33,072 nucleotides of DNA, taken from positions 1 through 33,072 of the forward strand of contig JAITJS010000095.1 of NCBI GenBank assembly GCA_031278815.1, written 5' to 3'. The position numbers and the translations under genes were made by a program. The notes beneath the pieces were generated by a model, which was not told the origin of the DNA, did not search any database, and saw only the letters and a program-made list of their open reading frames with translations. The DNA comes from Treponema sp. Its GTDB lineage: Bacteria > Spirochaetota > Spirochaetia > Treponematales > Breznakiellaceae. This document shows, in pieces, positions 8,600 to 15,392 of this stretch (within the stretch, counting starts at the first letter, position 1; every line of letters starts with the position of its first letter).

Positions 8600-9573
8600 C
8601 CTGCTTCCTCCCCGATGAAGCACCGCACTGCATGGCCTTGGGTTCTTTCCTGTAAGCGAGGGAAGCTCTGGGTACAGCGAGCCGTACCCAAAAGGCAGCG
8701 CTCGTGGAAGGGACAGCCCGGCTGTTCTTTGAGCATGAGGGGGACCGTCCCTGGAATAGCATACAAAGGGGTATCTATGGAGGCGTCCAGGGATGGGACT
8801 GATTTAAGGAGGCCCTGGGTATAGGGATGCAGGGGATTGGTGAACAAGTCATGGACCTCCCCTTGTTCTACGGCATAGCCTCCGTATAGGACCACCACCT
8901 CATCGGCCATTTCCGCTACCACCCCAAAGTCATGGGTAATGATCATGAGGGTGATCCCCGTCTCTGCTTGGACGCTCTTAAGCAATTCCAAGATCTGGGC
9001 TTGGATGGTTACATCCAGGGCAGTGGTTGGTTCATCGGCAATGAGCAGCCGGGGCTTACAGGCTATGGCCATCGCGATGAGGACCCGCTGACGCATACCC
9101 CCGGAAAGTTCATGGGGAAAACCGGCCAATACCTTTTCCGCGTCCCCAATACCCACCTGATGCAAGAGATAGCGGCACTGGTTTTGGATTTCTTTTTTGC
9201 TTAGATTGCTATGGAGATGCAGGGCTTCGGATAATTGAAAGTTAATGGTCAAGACCGGGTTAAGGCTGGTCATGGGTTCCTGGAAGATCATAGCCATCCG
9301 CTCTCCCCGAAACTTTTGCATCTCCTTTTCCCCTGCATGGGTGATATCCACCCCTTCAAAGGTGATGAGCCCGCGAGAAATACGCCCCTTGTTTCCCAAA
9401 AGGTGCATACAGGAAAGAGAGGTAACACTCTTCCCACTGCCGGACTCACCGATCAAGGCGAGGTTTACCCCTTCAGTTACTGAAAAACTGACATCCTTCA
9501 CCCCGAAGCAGGTCCCTGCTTCCATGTTAAACCGTACTTGTAGATGCTCTACCTGTAAAAGCGTTTTTGCCAT
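8596..9573 (-). CDS. oppD: Peptide ABC importer ATPase (OppD/DppD)
   Basis: This 325-residue ATPase has Walker A GESGSGKSV, the signature LSGGMRQRVLIAMAIA, and Walker B LLIADEPTTALDVTIQAQIL. The C-terminal oligo_HPY-type region contains GCPFHERC and later cysteines. It follows oppA after a 135-base gap and overlaps oppF by four bases. As in other Opp/Dpp systems, it should hydrolyse ATP together with OppF to drive peptide import. All catalytic motifs are intact. Confidence 0.93.
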   Translation of the reverse strand: MAKTLLQVEHLQVRFNMEAGTCFGVKDVSFSVTEGVNLALIGESGSGKSVTSLSCMHLLGNKGRISRGLITFEGVDITHAGEKEMQKFRGERMAMIFQEPMTSLNPVLTINFQLSEALHLHSNLSKKEIQNQCRYLLHQVGIGDAEKVLAGFPHELSGGMRQRVLIAMAIACKPRLLIADEPTTALDVTIQAQILELLKSVQAETGITLMIITHDFGVVAEMADEVVVLYGGYAVEQGEVHDLFTNPLHPYTQGLLKSVPSLDASIDTPLYAIPGTVPLMLKEQPGCPFHERCLLGTARCTQSFPRLQERTQGHAVRCFIGEEAG

Positions 9574-9642
9574 TTCCTACTCCCGTACTCAAGGGTACAG
9601 CCTTCGGTTGCTTGGCGGCCCCAGGAGCTACTTACGACGTGG

Positions 9643-9665
9643 CTTTGAGGGGCTAATCCTCAAAG
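9643..9665 (-). promoter_or_regulatory. Perfect stem-loop between oppA and oppD
   Basis: CTTTGAGG and CCTCAAAG form a perfect 8-bp stem around a 7-base loop in the oppA-oppD gap. No U-run follows on the minus strand. Such hairpins after binding-protein genes commonly protect the upstream message and lower downstream expression, giving an excess of binding protein. That use here is inferred. Confidence 0.5.
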
Positions 9666-9708
9666 CTATCGGAACCTCGCATCCTGGGATGCACATCGAA
9701 CTTACCGC

Positions 9709-11313
9709 TTATGGTGTAATATCCCACTTTTCCAAATCTCGGAGCGCCCCAAAGTCTTCTAGGTCTCCGTAGCTTATCCGCTGGTTTACCCCACGTAGGA
9801 CCAATTCACTGTAGATCCCGGAAACCGGAACCTCTTGGGCAATCAGGTCCTGGGCCTCATAATACGCGGCCTTGAGAACCTCACTGTCCACGCTGGTATT
9901 GATCCGCTCCAGGATCTGGTCCATCACGGGATTTGCATAGCCAGTGTGGGCATCGTGGGAGTCCACATAATAGCGCAGATTGCGGACCGCATTAAAGGGA
10001 TTAGCGGGCATACCAATGATAGAAATATCGAAGTCCCGCTTTTGAATCCTGCCCATGGTGGTGGGGAAATCCGCCCGCTCTATAACCACATTGAGGCCGA
10101 TGGATTTGAAGTTCTCCGCAATAATCGTGCATACCCGCTCCCGGGTATTGTTTCCCGTGGGAACTAGGAAGGTGAGTTTTTTGGACAGATCCCAACCTGA
10201 TTCGGCAAGGAGCTCTTTGGCCCGAGCCGGATCATAGGTATACTGAGCAGCCGCCTCGTTCCAGTATTCGATCCGTTTTGAAACCGGGGTTTTGGTGATG
10301 AATGCCTGGCCTTTAAATACATTGTGCAGGATCCCGGGCCTATCAATAGCCAGGTCCATGGCCTGGCGTACCTGTACCTGGTTCAATACCCGGTTATTGT
10401 AAAAGAGTACCTGTACCGTAGAAGGAAGCCCTCGTTTGGTCCGGATATGGGGTAAACTGCTTATGCGGTCGTAGTCATCTGCCGGGATATTGCCCACCCC
10501 GGGGTAGTTCATGTCGATTTCACCGCTCTCAAGCTGGGCCGCGATCTGGGGGCCTGAGAGGATCTTGAAATTCAAGCGGTCGATCTTCGGCCTTCCCAAG
10601 AAGTAACCTTCATTGGCCTCCAGGGAGAGGTACTGACTGGGGGCGTATTCCTTAAATTTGAAAGGACCGTTCGTTACCTGGGGATTTTGAAAAAAACTAC
10701 AGGTGAGGATCCCTGCGGGGTTTTCTTTCTCCAGGATATGTTTGGGCATGACCCGCAAGGTGGTACCGATATTGAGATTAAAGATAGCCAGGGTAAGGGG
10801 GTATTTGGTTTCCACCGTGAGGGTGTAGTCGTCGATCTTCTTCACCCCGGAGATGCCCGTCTCTCCTTTGGGGAAGAGTCCGCTTTCATCGGTACCGAGG
10901 AGAATCTTGTAGGCGCTGGGATCCGATATACCCACCAGGGGATTGGCAAAGGTATTCATGGTAAAGATCACATCATCGGCGGTAACCGGAACCCCATCGG
11001 TCCAGCGGACCTTCCGGTTGAGGGTGATCGTAAAGGTAACGTTGTCTTCGGTGGTAATACTTTCGACCAAACGGTTCACAAAGGGCCTTTGCAGGTCAGA
11101 AGTTTCCGCAGTCAAAGGCATAAAGAGAATGCTCGACGCATAGTAGGCCATGATATTATTCACCGATAAGGGGCTTACCGTTCCCGGATCATTGGTAATA
11201 CCTATATTCACGATTTTAAGCTGTGCCGTTGTGGGGGCTGGTTGGGACTTACCGCTGCCGAACAGAGAGCCGCATACTAAGGCGGCGATTCCTAGGGTTA
11301 TAATTTTTTTCAT
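9709..11313 (-). CDS. oppA: Peptide-binding protein of the ABC importer (OppA/DppA, SBP family 5)
   Basis: The 534-residue protein has an N-terminal signal sequence and the family-5 extracellular binding fold. RKVRWTDGVPVTADDVIFTMN near residues 99-119 is the classic SBP_bac_5 motif. It captures peptides outside the inner membrane and delivers them to OppBC. The N terminus reads SLFGSGKSQ, where a lipoprotein would normally have LFGC; the Ser codon AGC is one base from TGC. An upstream Cys14 (ALVCGS) is a poor lipobox. It may therefore be a soluble periplasmic protein or a lipoprotein with altered anchoring. It is the first gene of the operon. Confidence 0.9.
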   Translation of the reverse strand: MKKIITLGIAALVCGSLFGSGKSQPAPTTAQLKIVNIGITNDPGTVSPLSVNNIMAYYASSILFMPLTAETSDLQRPFVNRLVESITTEDNVTFTITLNRKVRWTDGVPVTADDVIFTMNTFANPLVGISDPSAYKILLGTDESGLFPKGETGISGVKKIDDYTLTVETKYPLTLAIFNLNIGTTLRVMPKHILEKENPAGILTCSFFQNPQVTNGPFKFKEYAPSQYLSLEANEGYFLGRPKIDRLNFKILSGPQIAAQLESGEIDMNYPGVGNIPADDYDRISSLPHIRTKRGLPSTVQVLFYNNRVLNQVQVRQAMDLAIDRPGILHNVFKGQAFITKTPVSKRIEYWNEAAAQYTYDPARAKELLAESGWDLSKKLTFLVPTGNNTRERVCTIIAENFKSIGLNVVIERADFPTTMGRIQKRDFDISIIGMPANPFNAVRNLRYYVDSHDAHTGYANPVMDQILERINTSVDSEVLKAAYYEAQDLIAQEVPVSGIYSELVLRGVNQRISYGDLEDFGALRDLEKWDITP

Positions 11314-11603
11314 CTCTCTACAATGCTCCTTAATTTGATAGGCATAAAGCCGCTTCTCCTATTCTTATAGGTTATGTCTCACTATTAGAGAAAATAAGAA
11401 AACGATCAAGGGGTACAGGTATCGTTTCCCTGAAATCTCATAAAATACAGTTTATGTTACCACGGTTTTATGCTGAAGGGTACTAAAAAAACTGAATTAC
11501 CGAGAGGATTGTTCAAAACAAAGGTTAGTTCTAAGAATCTCAATATCTCTTGCAAAGAACAAATTTATATGCGCCGGCCTCTTGAGGGCGTACCTTTTCC
11601 TGC

Positions 11604-11632
11604 TTGACGCCGTGATTGCAAAGCAGTATAGT
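11604..11632 (+). promoter_or_regulatory. Sigma-70 promoter for tRNA-Pro
   Basis: TTGACG at 11604-11609 and TATAGT at 11627-11632 are separated by exactly 17 bases, close to the consensus. Transcription would start near 11640, about 50 bases before the tRNA. The remaining bases between oppA and this promoter (11314-11603) should hold the oppA promoter on the minus strand, but no convincing box pair is evident. Confidence 0.65.
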
Positions 11633-11692
11633 AGATATAGTTAAGTGTTCAAGGTAAAGGGAATTGTACCGTTATCGTGAGCGCTCTAAAAT

Positions 11693-11767
11693 CGGGCAAT
11701 AGCGCAGTTGGTCTAGCGTACAAGTCTGGGGGACTTGGGGTCCCCGGTTCAAATCCGGGTTGCCCGA
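11693..11767 (+). tRNA. tRNA-Pro (anticodon GGG)
   Basis: The 75-base sequence folds into a standard cloverleaf. The acceptor CGGGCAA pairs with TTGCCCG; the D-stem is GCGC with GCGT; the anticodon stem CAAGT with ACTTG encloses the loop CTGGGGG, giving anticodon GGG and G37; the T-arm is CCCGG TTCAAAT CCGGG. The discriminator base is A and the first pair is C1-G72, both expected for bacterial proline tRNA. No CCA is encoded. It reads CCC and CCU codons. Confidence 0.95.
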
Positions 11768-11789
11768 TTTAAGGATGTAGTAGGAAGGG

Positions 11790-11826
11790 GCTGTCTGGAA
11801 AGTAACATTTCCGGCAGCTTTTTTTT
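11790..11826 (+). terminator. Rho-independent terminator of tRNA-Pro
   Basis: GCTGTCTGGAAA pairs with TTTCCGGCAGC around GTAACA, with one bulge, and is followed at once by eight T bases (11819-11826). It lies 23 bases after the tRNA. Confidence 0.85.
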
Positions 11827-11828
11827 AA

Positions 11829-12098
11829 CTATGCGGTGTAGGTGAAAGATTTTTTCTGGACCTTCAGCATGGCGCCGGTTCCGGCTTGATGTAAGTCGGT
11901 TTTGGGGTGTTTAACCGGTACATCTGCTTTATATATCCCAACGGCACGTACCGCTCGTCTTTCAGCGTCGTTTTCGCCTTCCATTTCAGTCGCAGCCAGG
12001 GTAAGCCGCTTAACCGTGTCTACCTTAAGGGGGTAAAGTCCATCCCTTTTTATTACACTATAGGCAAACCCTTTACAATCCCCCTCCCGCTCAATTGC
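11829..12098 (-). pseudogene. Possible C-terminal gene remnant, unidentified
   Basis: A minus-strand frame is open for 90 codons, ending at TAG (11831-11829). It has no good start: the only ATGs lie well inside, and stops precede it. Its translation has a protein-like composition (GDCKGFAYSVIKRDGLYPLK near the start, KTDLHQAGTGAMLKVQKKSF near the end), better than the opposite strand. It may be the tail of a gene whose front was lost, next to a tRNA gene, a common integration site. I do not recognise the family. Confidence 0.25.
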
Positions 12099-12159
12099 TT
12101 AAAATCCCGTCTATTCGCTGGTATTTCTCAATCTATTCTCCGCTATTTATAGTATTAAT

Positions 12160-12195
12160 GCGGCGTTCCCAACCCTGCAATTGGGGGAACGCCGC
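12160..12195 (-). terminator. Strong hairpin downstream of pyrE
   Basis: GCGGCGTTCCC and GGGAACGCCGC form a perfect 11-bp stem around 14 loop bases. It lies 28 bases beyond the pyrE stop, with ATTAATACT following on the minus strand. Probably the operon end for HD-mnmA-pyrE, though the U-run is weak. Confidence 0.6.
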
Positions 12196-12223
12196 GGTCT
12201 TATGACCGTAGCATACATCCCAC

Positions 12224-12802
12224 CTAGATACCCTTCCTGGACCCTGGTTTTACCAAGGGCAGCCCTTGTTTGCATAGTTCACAAGATCCCTTGTCCCAAG
12301 TCGCTGCAGGTATCCGGGAGGCGGCATAGAGGGGCCAGGGAAGGGTAAGTGCCGATCCACGACGATCCACCAGACAGGCCAAGCCCACAACCTGGGCGCC
12401 CAGTGCGTTCAAGACACGGGCAACCTCCAGAGCAGAGGCAGTGGTGGTAATCACATCTTCTGCAAGGAGGATCCGAGCTCCCTTTTGCACCGTGAAACCC
12501 CGGCGTAAGGCCATGATCCCCGCATCGTCCCGTTCCGTGAAAAACCCGGGTATCCCCAGTTGGCGCCCCAGTTCATAGGCGACGATGATGCCCCCCATAG
12601 CAGGTCCCACCACGGCGTCTATACACAGGGCGTCTCCCTTAATCCGTTCTACCACCCCGACCATAGCAGCCGCAGCCCGGTCAGGGTATTGCAAAAGTTT
12701 AGCGCACTGGAAATACCGGTCCGAATGACGCCCTGAAGTCAAAAGGAAATGTCCTTCCAGTACGGCCCCAGATTCCTGTAATAAGGCGATAGTTTGTTCC
12801 AT
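12224..12802 (-). CDS. pyrE: Orotate phosphoribosyltransferase
   Basis: This 192-residue enzyme converts orotate and PRPP to OMP, the fifth step of pyrimidine synthesis. The N-terminal LLTSGRHSDRYFQCAKLLQYP matches the substrate-binding front of the bacterial/archaeal short PyrE group, and ILLAEDVITTTASALE is the PRPP-binding loop. The final residue of the usual VxxEDVxTTG pattern is varied (TTT). AAGGA sits seven bases before the ATG. It is the last gene of a three-gene run, 60 bases after mnmA. Intact and cytosolic. Confidence 0.9.
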   Translation of the reverse strand: MEQTIALLQESGAVLEGHFLLTSGRHSDRYFQCAKLLQYPDRAAAAMVGVVERIKGDALCIDAVVGPAMGGIIVAYELGRQLGIPGFFTERDDAGIMALRRGFTVQKGARILLAEDVITTTASALEVARVLNALGAQVVGLACLVDRRGSALTLPWPLYAASRIPAATWDKGSCELCKQGLPLVKPGSRKGI

Positions 12803-12862
12803 AATTGTTCCTTATCTCTTTTCTTTTTTCTGTATCTCGATACATAGGGTGTAGCACATCGG

Positions 12863-13954
12863 CTAGGCCCGGATCCCGGTGATGGTTCCCCCGCCGAGGA
12901 CCAGCTCACCATCGTAGAGCACCACTGCTTGCCCTGGGGTAATGGCCCGCTGGGGTGTATCGAAGTCAACCCGCAGGCGATCGGCTTCAAGGAGCAGGGC
13001 CGTTGCGGGTTGCTCTGCTTGGAGATACCGGGTCTTCACGGTAACTCGCCGGGGTTTTTCCGGGTCCTCCCAGGCAATGAAATTAAGGGTAGCTGCATAG
13101 AGGGTTTGGGTGTATAAAGCGCTTTCCTTGCCCAAGGTAAGGGTGTTATCAGCGGGTGATTTTGCCAAAACATACCGGGCTTCGGGAAAAGCAAGGCCCA
13201 TGCCCCGGCGCTGGCCGATGGTATACCGGATGAGCCCCTGATGCTGCCCCAAAAGGGCGCCGGTTTCATCCAGGATGTTTCCAGGAGCCGCGGGTTTTCC
13301 CCTATAGGCTTCAATGAAATGGGCATAATCACCATCGGGGATGAAACAGATGTCTTGGCTGTCTTGTTTACGGGCATTCATCAAGCCTGCTTCCAAGGCA
13401 ATGGCTCGAACTTCCTCTTTGGTGAGATCCCCCAGGGGGAAAAGGGTATGGGCCAACTGATCCTGAGTCATGGTGTAGAGTACATAGCTTTGGTCTTTTT
13501 TGAGGTCCCGGGCTTTTTTAAGGAGAAACCGGCTGCCCTGCTTTTCGATTCGGGCATAATGACCGGTTACCAGGTATGCTATAGCAAGCTGCTTTGCTCG
13601 CTGCAAAAGGCCCTCAAATTTGATATACCGGTTACAGTCGATGCAAGGGTTTGGGGTCTCCCCCTTTTCGTAGGTCTCCACAAATTTGCGGATCACCCCA
13701 TCGGTAAAGGCATCGGAAAAATTGAGCACATAGTAGGGCATATCCAGTTGATAGGCCACCTGCTTGGCGTCTTCTACATCCGCCAGGGAACAACAGGACC
13801 GCTTTCTTGGTCTTGCCTTTGGATCTGCAGCGGTAGGGGCAGAGAACAGTTTCAAGGTAACGCCGATACAGGGGAAACCCGCCTTGTGGGAGAGCAAGGC
13901 CGCAACCGAGCTATCCACGCCGCCGCTCATGGCGATAAGCCGGTGCTTTTTCAT
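12863..13954 (-). CDS. mnmA: tRNA-specific 2-thiouridylase MnmA
   Basis: The 363-residue protein starts MKKHRLIAMSGGVDSSVAAL, with the PP-loop SGGVDS at residues 10-15. The two catalytic cysteines appear as PNPC104 (in PNPCIDCN) and DIC203 (in QDICFI). It thiolates C2 of U34 in Lys, Glu and Gln tRNAs with ATP and a sulfur relay. The extra KRSCCS insertion (residues 51-56) before the conserved DA(K/R) helix is common in the family. Its ATG overlaps the stop of the HD gene. Full length. Confidence 0.95.
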   Translation of the reverse strand: MKKHRLIAMSGGVDSSVAALLSHKAGFPCIGVTLKLFSAPTAADPKARPRKRSCCSLADVEDAKQVAYQLDMPYYVLNFSDAFTDGVIRKFVETYEKGETPNPCIDCNRYIKFEGLLQRAKQLAIAYLVTGHYARIEKQGSRFLLKKARDLKKDQSYVLYTMTQDQLAHTLFPLGDLTKEEVRAIALEAGLMNARKQDSQDICFIPDGDYAHFIEAYRGKPAAPGNILDETGALLGQHQGLIRYTIGQRRGMGLAFPEARYVLAKSPADNTLTLGKESALYTQTLYAATLNFIAWEDPEKPRRVTVKTRYLQAEQPATALLLEADRLRVDFDTPQRAITPGQAVVLYDGELVLGGGTITGIRA

Positions 13955-14541
13955 CGGTTCATGAGGGCCGGAAGCGCTGCCTCGCAGGAGCGCATAGCCA
14001 AGATGGTCTTTTCGATGAGCATATCCAGGTCCCAGCCCAGCATAGCGCTCCCTCGCGCAATGACTTCCCGAGAACAGCCTGCGGCAAAACTGAGGGCCTT
14101 GTATTTTTTCTTCACTGATTTGACTTCCAGGTCTGCCACTTGTTTGGAAGGCCGAATGATGGCCACTGCCCAGATGAGGCCGGTAAGTTCATCCACGGCG
14201 TAAAGGACTTTTTCCATAAGGTGTTCCGGTTTTACCTCCACGGTCAGTTGATACCCGTGGCTGCATACCCCATGAATCACGTCCTCTCCCACGCCCGCTG
14301 CCCGCAACAATTCAGGAGCCTTGATGCAATGCTCCTGAGGATAGGCTTCAAAGTCAATATCATGCAAGAGACCGACTATGCCCCAGAAGTCTGCTTCATG
14401 AGGATACCCCAATTCCCGAGCATACCACTGCATGACCCCTTCCACGGTGAGGGCATGTTGCAGATGAAAGGGGTCTTTATTGTAGGTTTTCAATAGGTCC
14501 CAGGCTTGTTCCCGGGAAATGGTTGTGCTTGAATGGTCCAT
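13951..14541 (-). CDS. HD-domain (HDIG-type) predicted phosphohydrolase
   Basis: This 196-residue protein has the HD metal-binding fold: PFHLQHALTVEGVMQWYA carries the first His, LLHDIDFEAYPQEH the central HD pair, and GVCSHGYQL a later His. A conserved VDELTGLIWAVAIIRP and a C-terminal KKKYK segment are typical of a small HD family often annotated as hydrolase. The substrate is unknown; relatives hydrolyse nucleotides or phosphates. It overlaps the mnmA start by four bases and is the first gene of the HD-mnmA-pyrE run. Confidence 0.8.
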   Translation of the reverse strand: MDHSSTTISREQAWDLLKTYNKDPFHLQHALTVEGVMQWYARELGYPHEADFWGIVGLLHDIDFEAYPQEHCIKAPELLRAAGVGEDVIHGVCSHGYQLTVEVKPEHLMEKVLYAVDELTGLIWAVAIIRPSKQVADLEVKSVKKKYKALSFAAGCSREVIARGSAMLGWDLDMLIEKTILAMRSCEAALPALMNR

Positions 14542-14608
14542 GGAATGATTGTACCATACCAGGGCAGGGTAAAAAAAGAGCAGGCTAAAAGCAGGTACCT
14601 TTTCTTGG

Positions 14609-14639
14609 TATAGGGCGTACTTGATAAAAATGCCCTATA
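14609..14639. promoter_or_regulatory. Inverted repeat between divergent genes
   Basis: TATAGGGC (14609-14616) and GCCCTATA (14632-14639) form perfect 8-bp arms 15 bases apart, midway between the HD operon and the divergent lipoprotein gene. The spacing suits a dimeric repressor or a hairpin in the leader. Confidence 0.45.
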
Positions 14640-14684
14640 AAGGGAATGATGGGGGAGTACAAGAACCAGGAGGTGAGGTAGTCC

Positions 14685-15371
14685 ATGTTTTTTCAGGTTT
14701 CCATGAAGTGGTTTTCCCTTAGGTCTTACCAAAACGTACTCAGGTGCTGCGTATTGGCCCTCGGGATCCTGGGAGCTTGTTCCCGCAGTGAACCGCGGAT
14801 CCCGTACGGCATCATGCACGTGGTCTATTATGAGGGACCGGCTCGTCCAGAGGAACGGTTTTCCTTTTTTGTGATCGTGGAAGATGATGACGGGATTGAA
14901 AATCTGGACCAGTTATACCTGTACCATGACCGGGAAGGGCTGCGCTGGAGTTTATCCTCGGAAGATTGGATTACCTTTGAAGAAGAGGACAAAACCTGGA
15001 TAGGAAGCCGGGCCATTGCCATGATCGATGAGGAGCCCCTTCCCCGGGGGCAATACCGAGGGGTCTTGATAAACAAGGGAGGGGAAAAGACCGAGCGAAC
15101 CTTTAGTTTTGACGCTCCTGCAGAGCCCCGGTATCCCTTCCCCCGTTTGAACCTCTATGAAGGGAACTATCGAATTGAGTCCCGGTACCCCGCCCATTTT
15201 CTGCTCTGTTATGACGGCGAGGGAAGTCTTATCACTACCCTAGAGGCCAAAGCCCTGGAAGGCTCCCTTGCTTCCCTGGATATTCCAAGCCATGTCAAGG
15301 CAGTGGCACTCTGGGCACGGGATGGGGAATACGATACCGCGGCTTTAACCGATATAATCCCCCTGCCCTAG
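14685..15371 (+). CDS. Predicted lipoprotein of unknown function
   Basis: The 228-residue product has a signal peptide ending in a lipobox LGAC with Cys32. The upstream AGGAGGTGAG is well spaced for the ATG at 14685; an in-frame ATG at 14703 would also keep the signal peptide. The mature part is acidic in the middle (VIVEDDDGIENLDQLYLY), looks like a beta-rich extracytoplasmic domain, and has no motif I recognise. It stands alone between a divergent and a convergent gene. A lipid-anchored envelope protein is the only safe statement. Confidence 0.7.
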   Translation: MFFQVSMKWFSLRSYQNVLRCCVLALGILGACSRSEPRIPYGIMHVVYYEGPARPEERFSFFVIVEDDDGIENLDQLYLYHDREGLRWSLSSEDWITFEEEDKTWIGSRAIAMIDEEPLPRGQYRGVLINKGGEKTERTFSFDAPAEPRYPFPRLNLYEGNYRIESRYPAHFLLCYDGEGSLITTLEAKALEGSLASLDIPSHVKAVALWARDGEYDTAALTDIIPLP

Positions 15372-15392
15372 GCACACGTTCCCTCAGGGTCC

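Noticed and set aside
13241-14203. Long plus-strand open frame opposite mnmA and the HD gene
   Set aside because: It is antisense to two clear conserved genes and its translation has no recognisable features.
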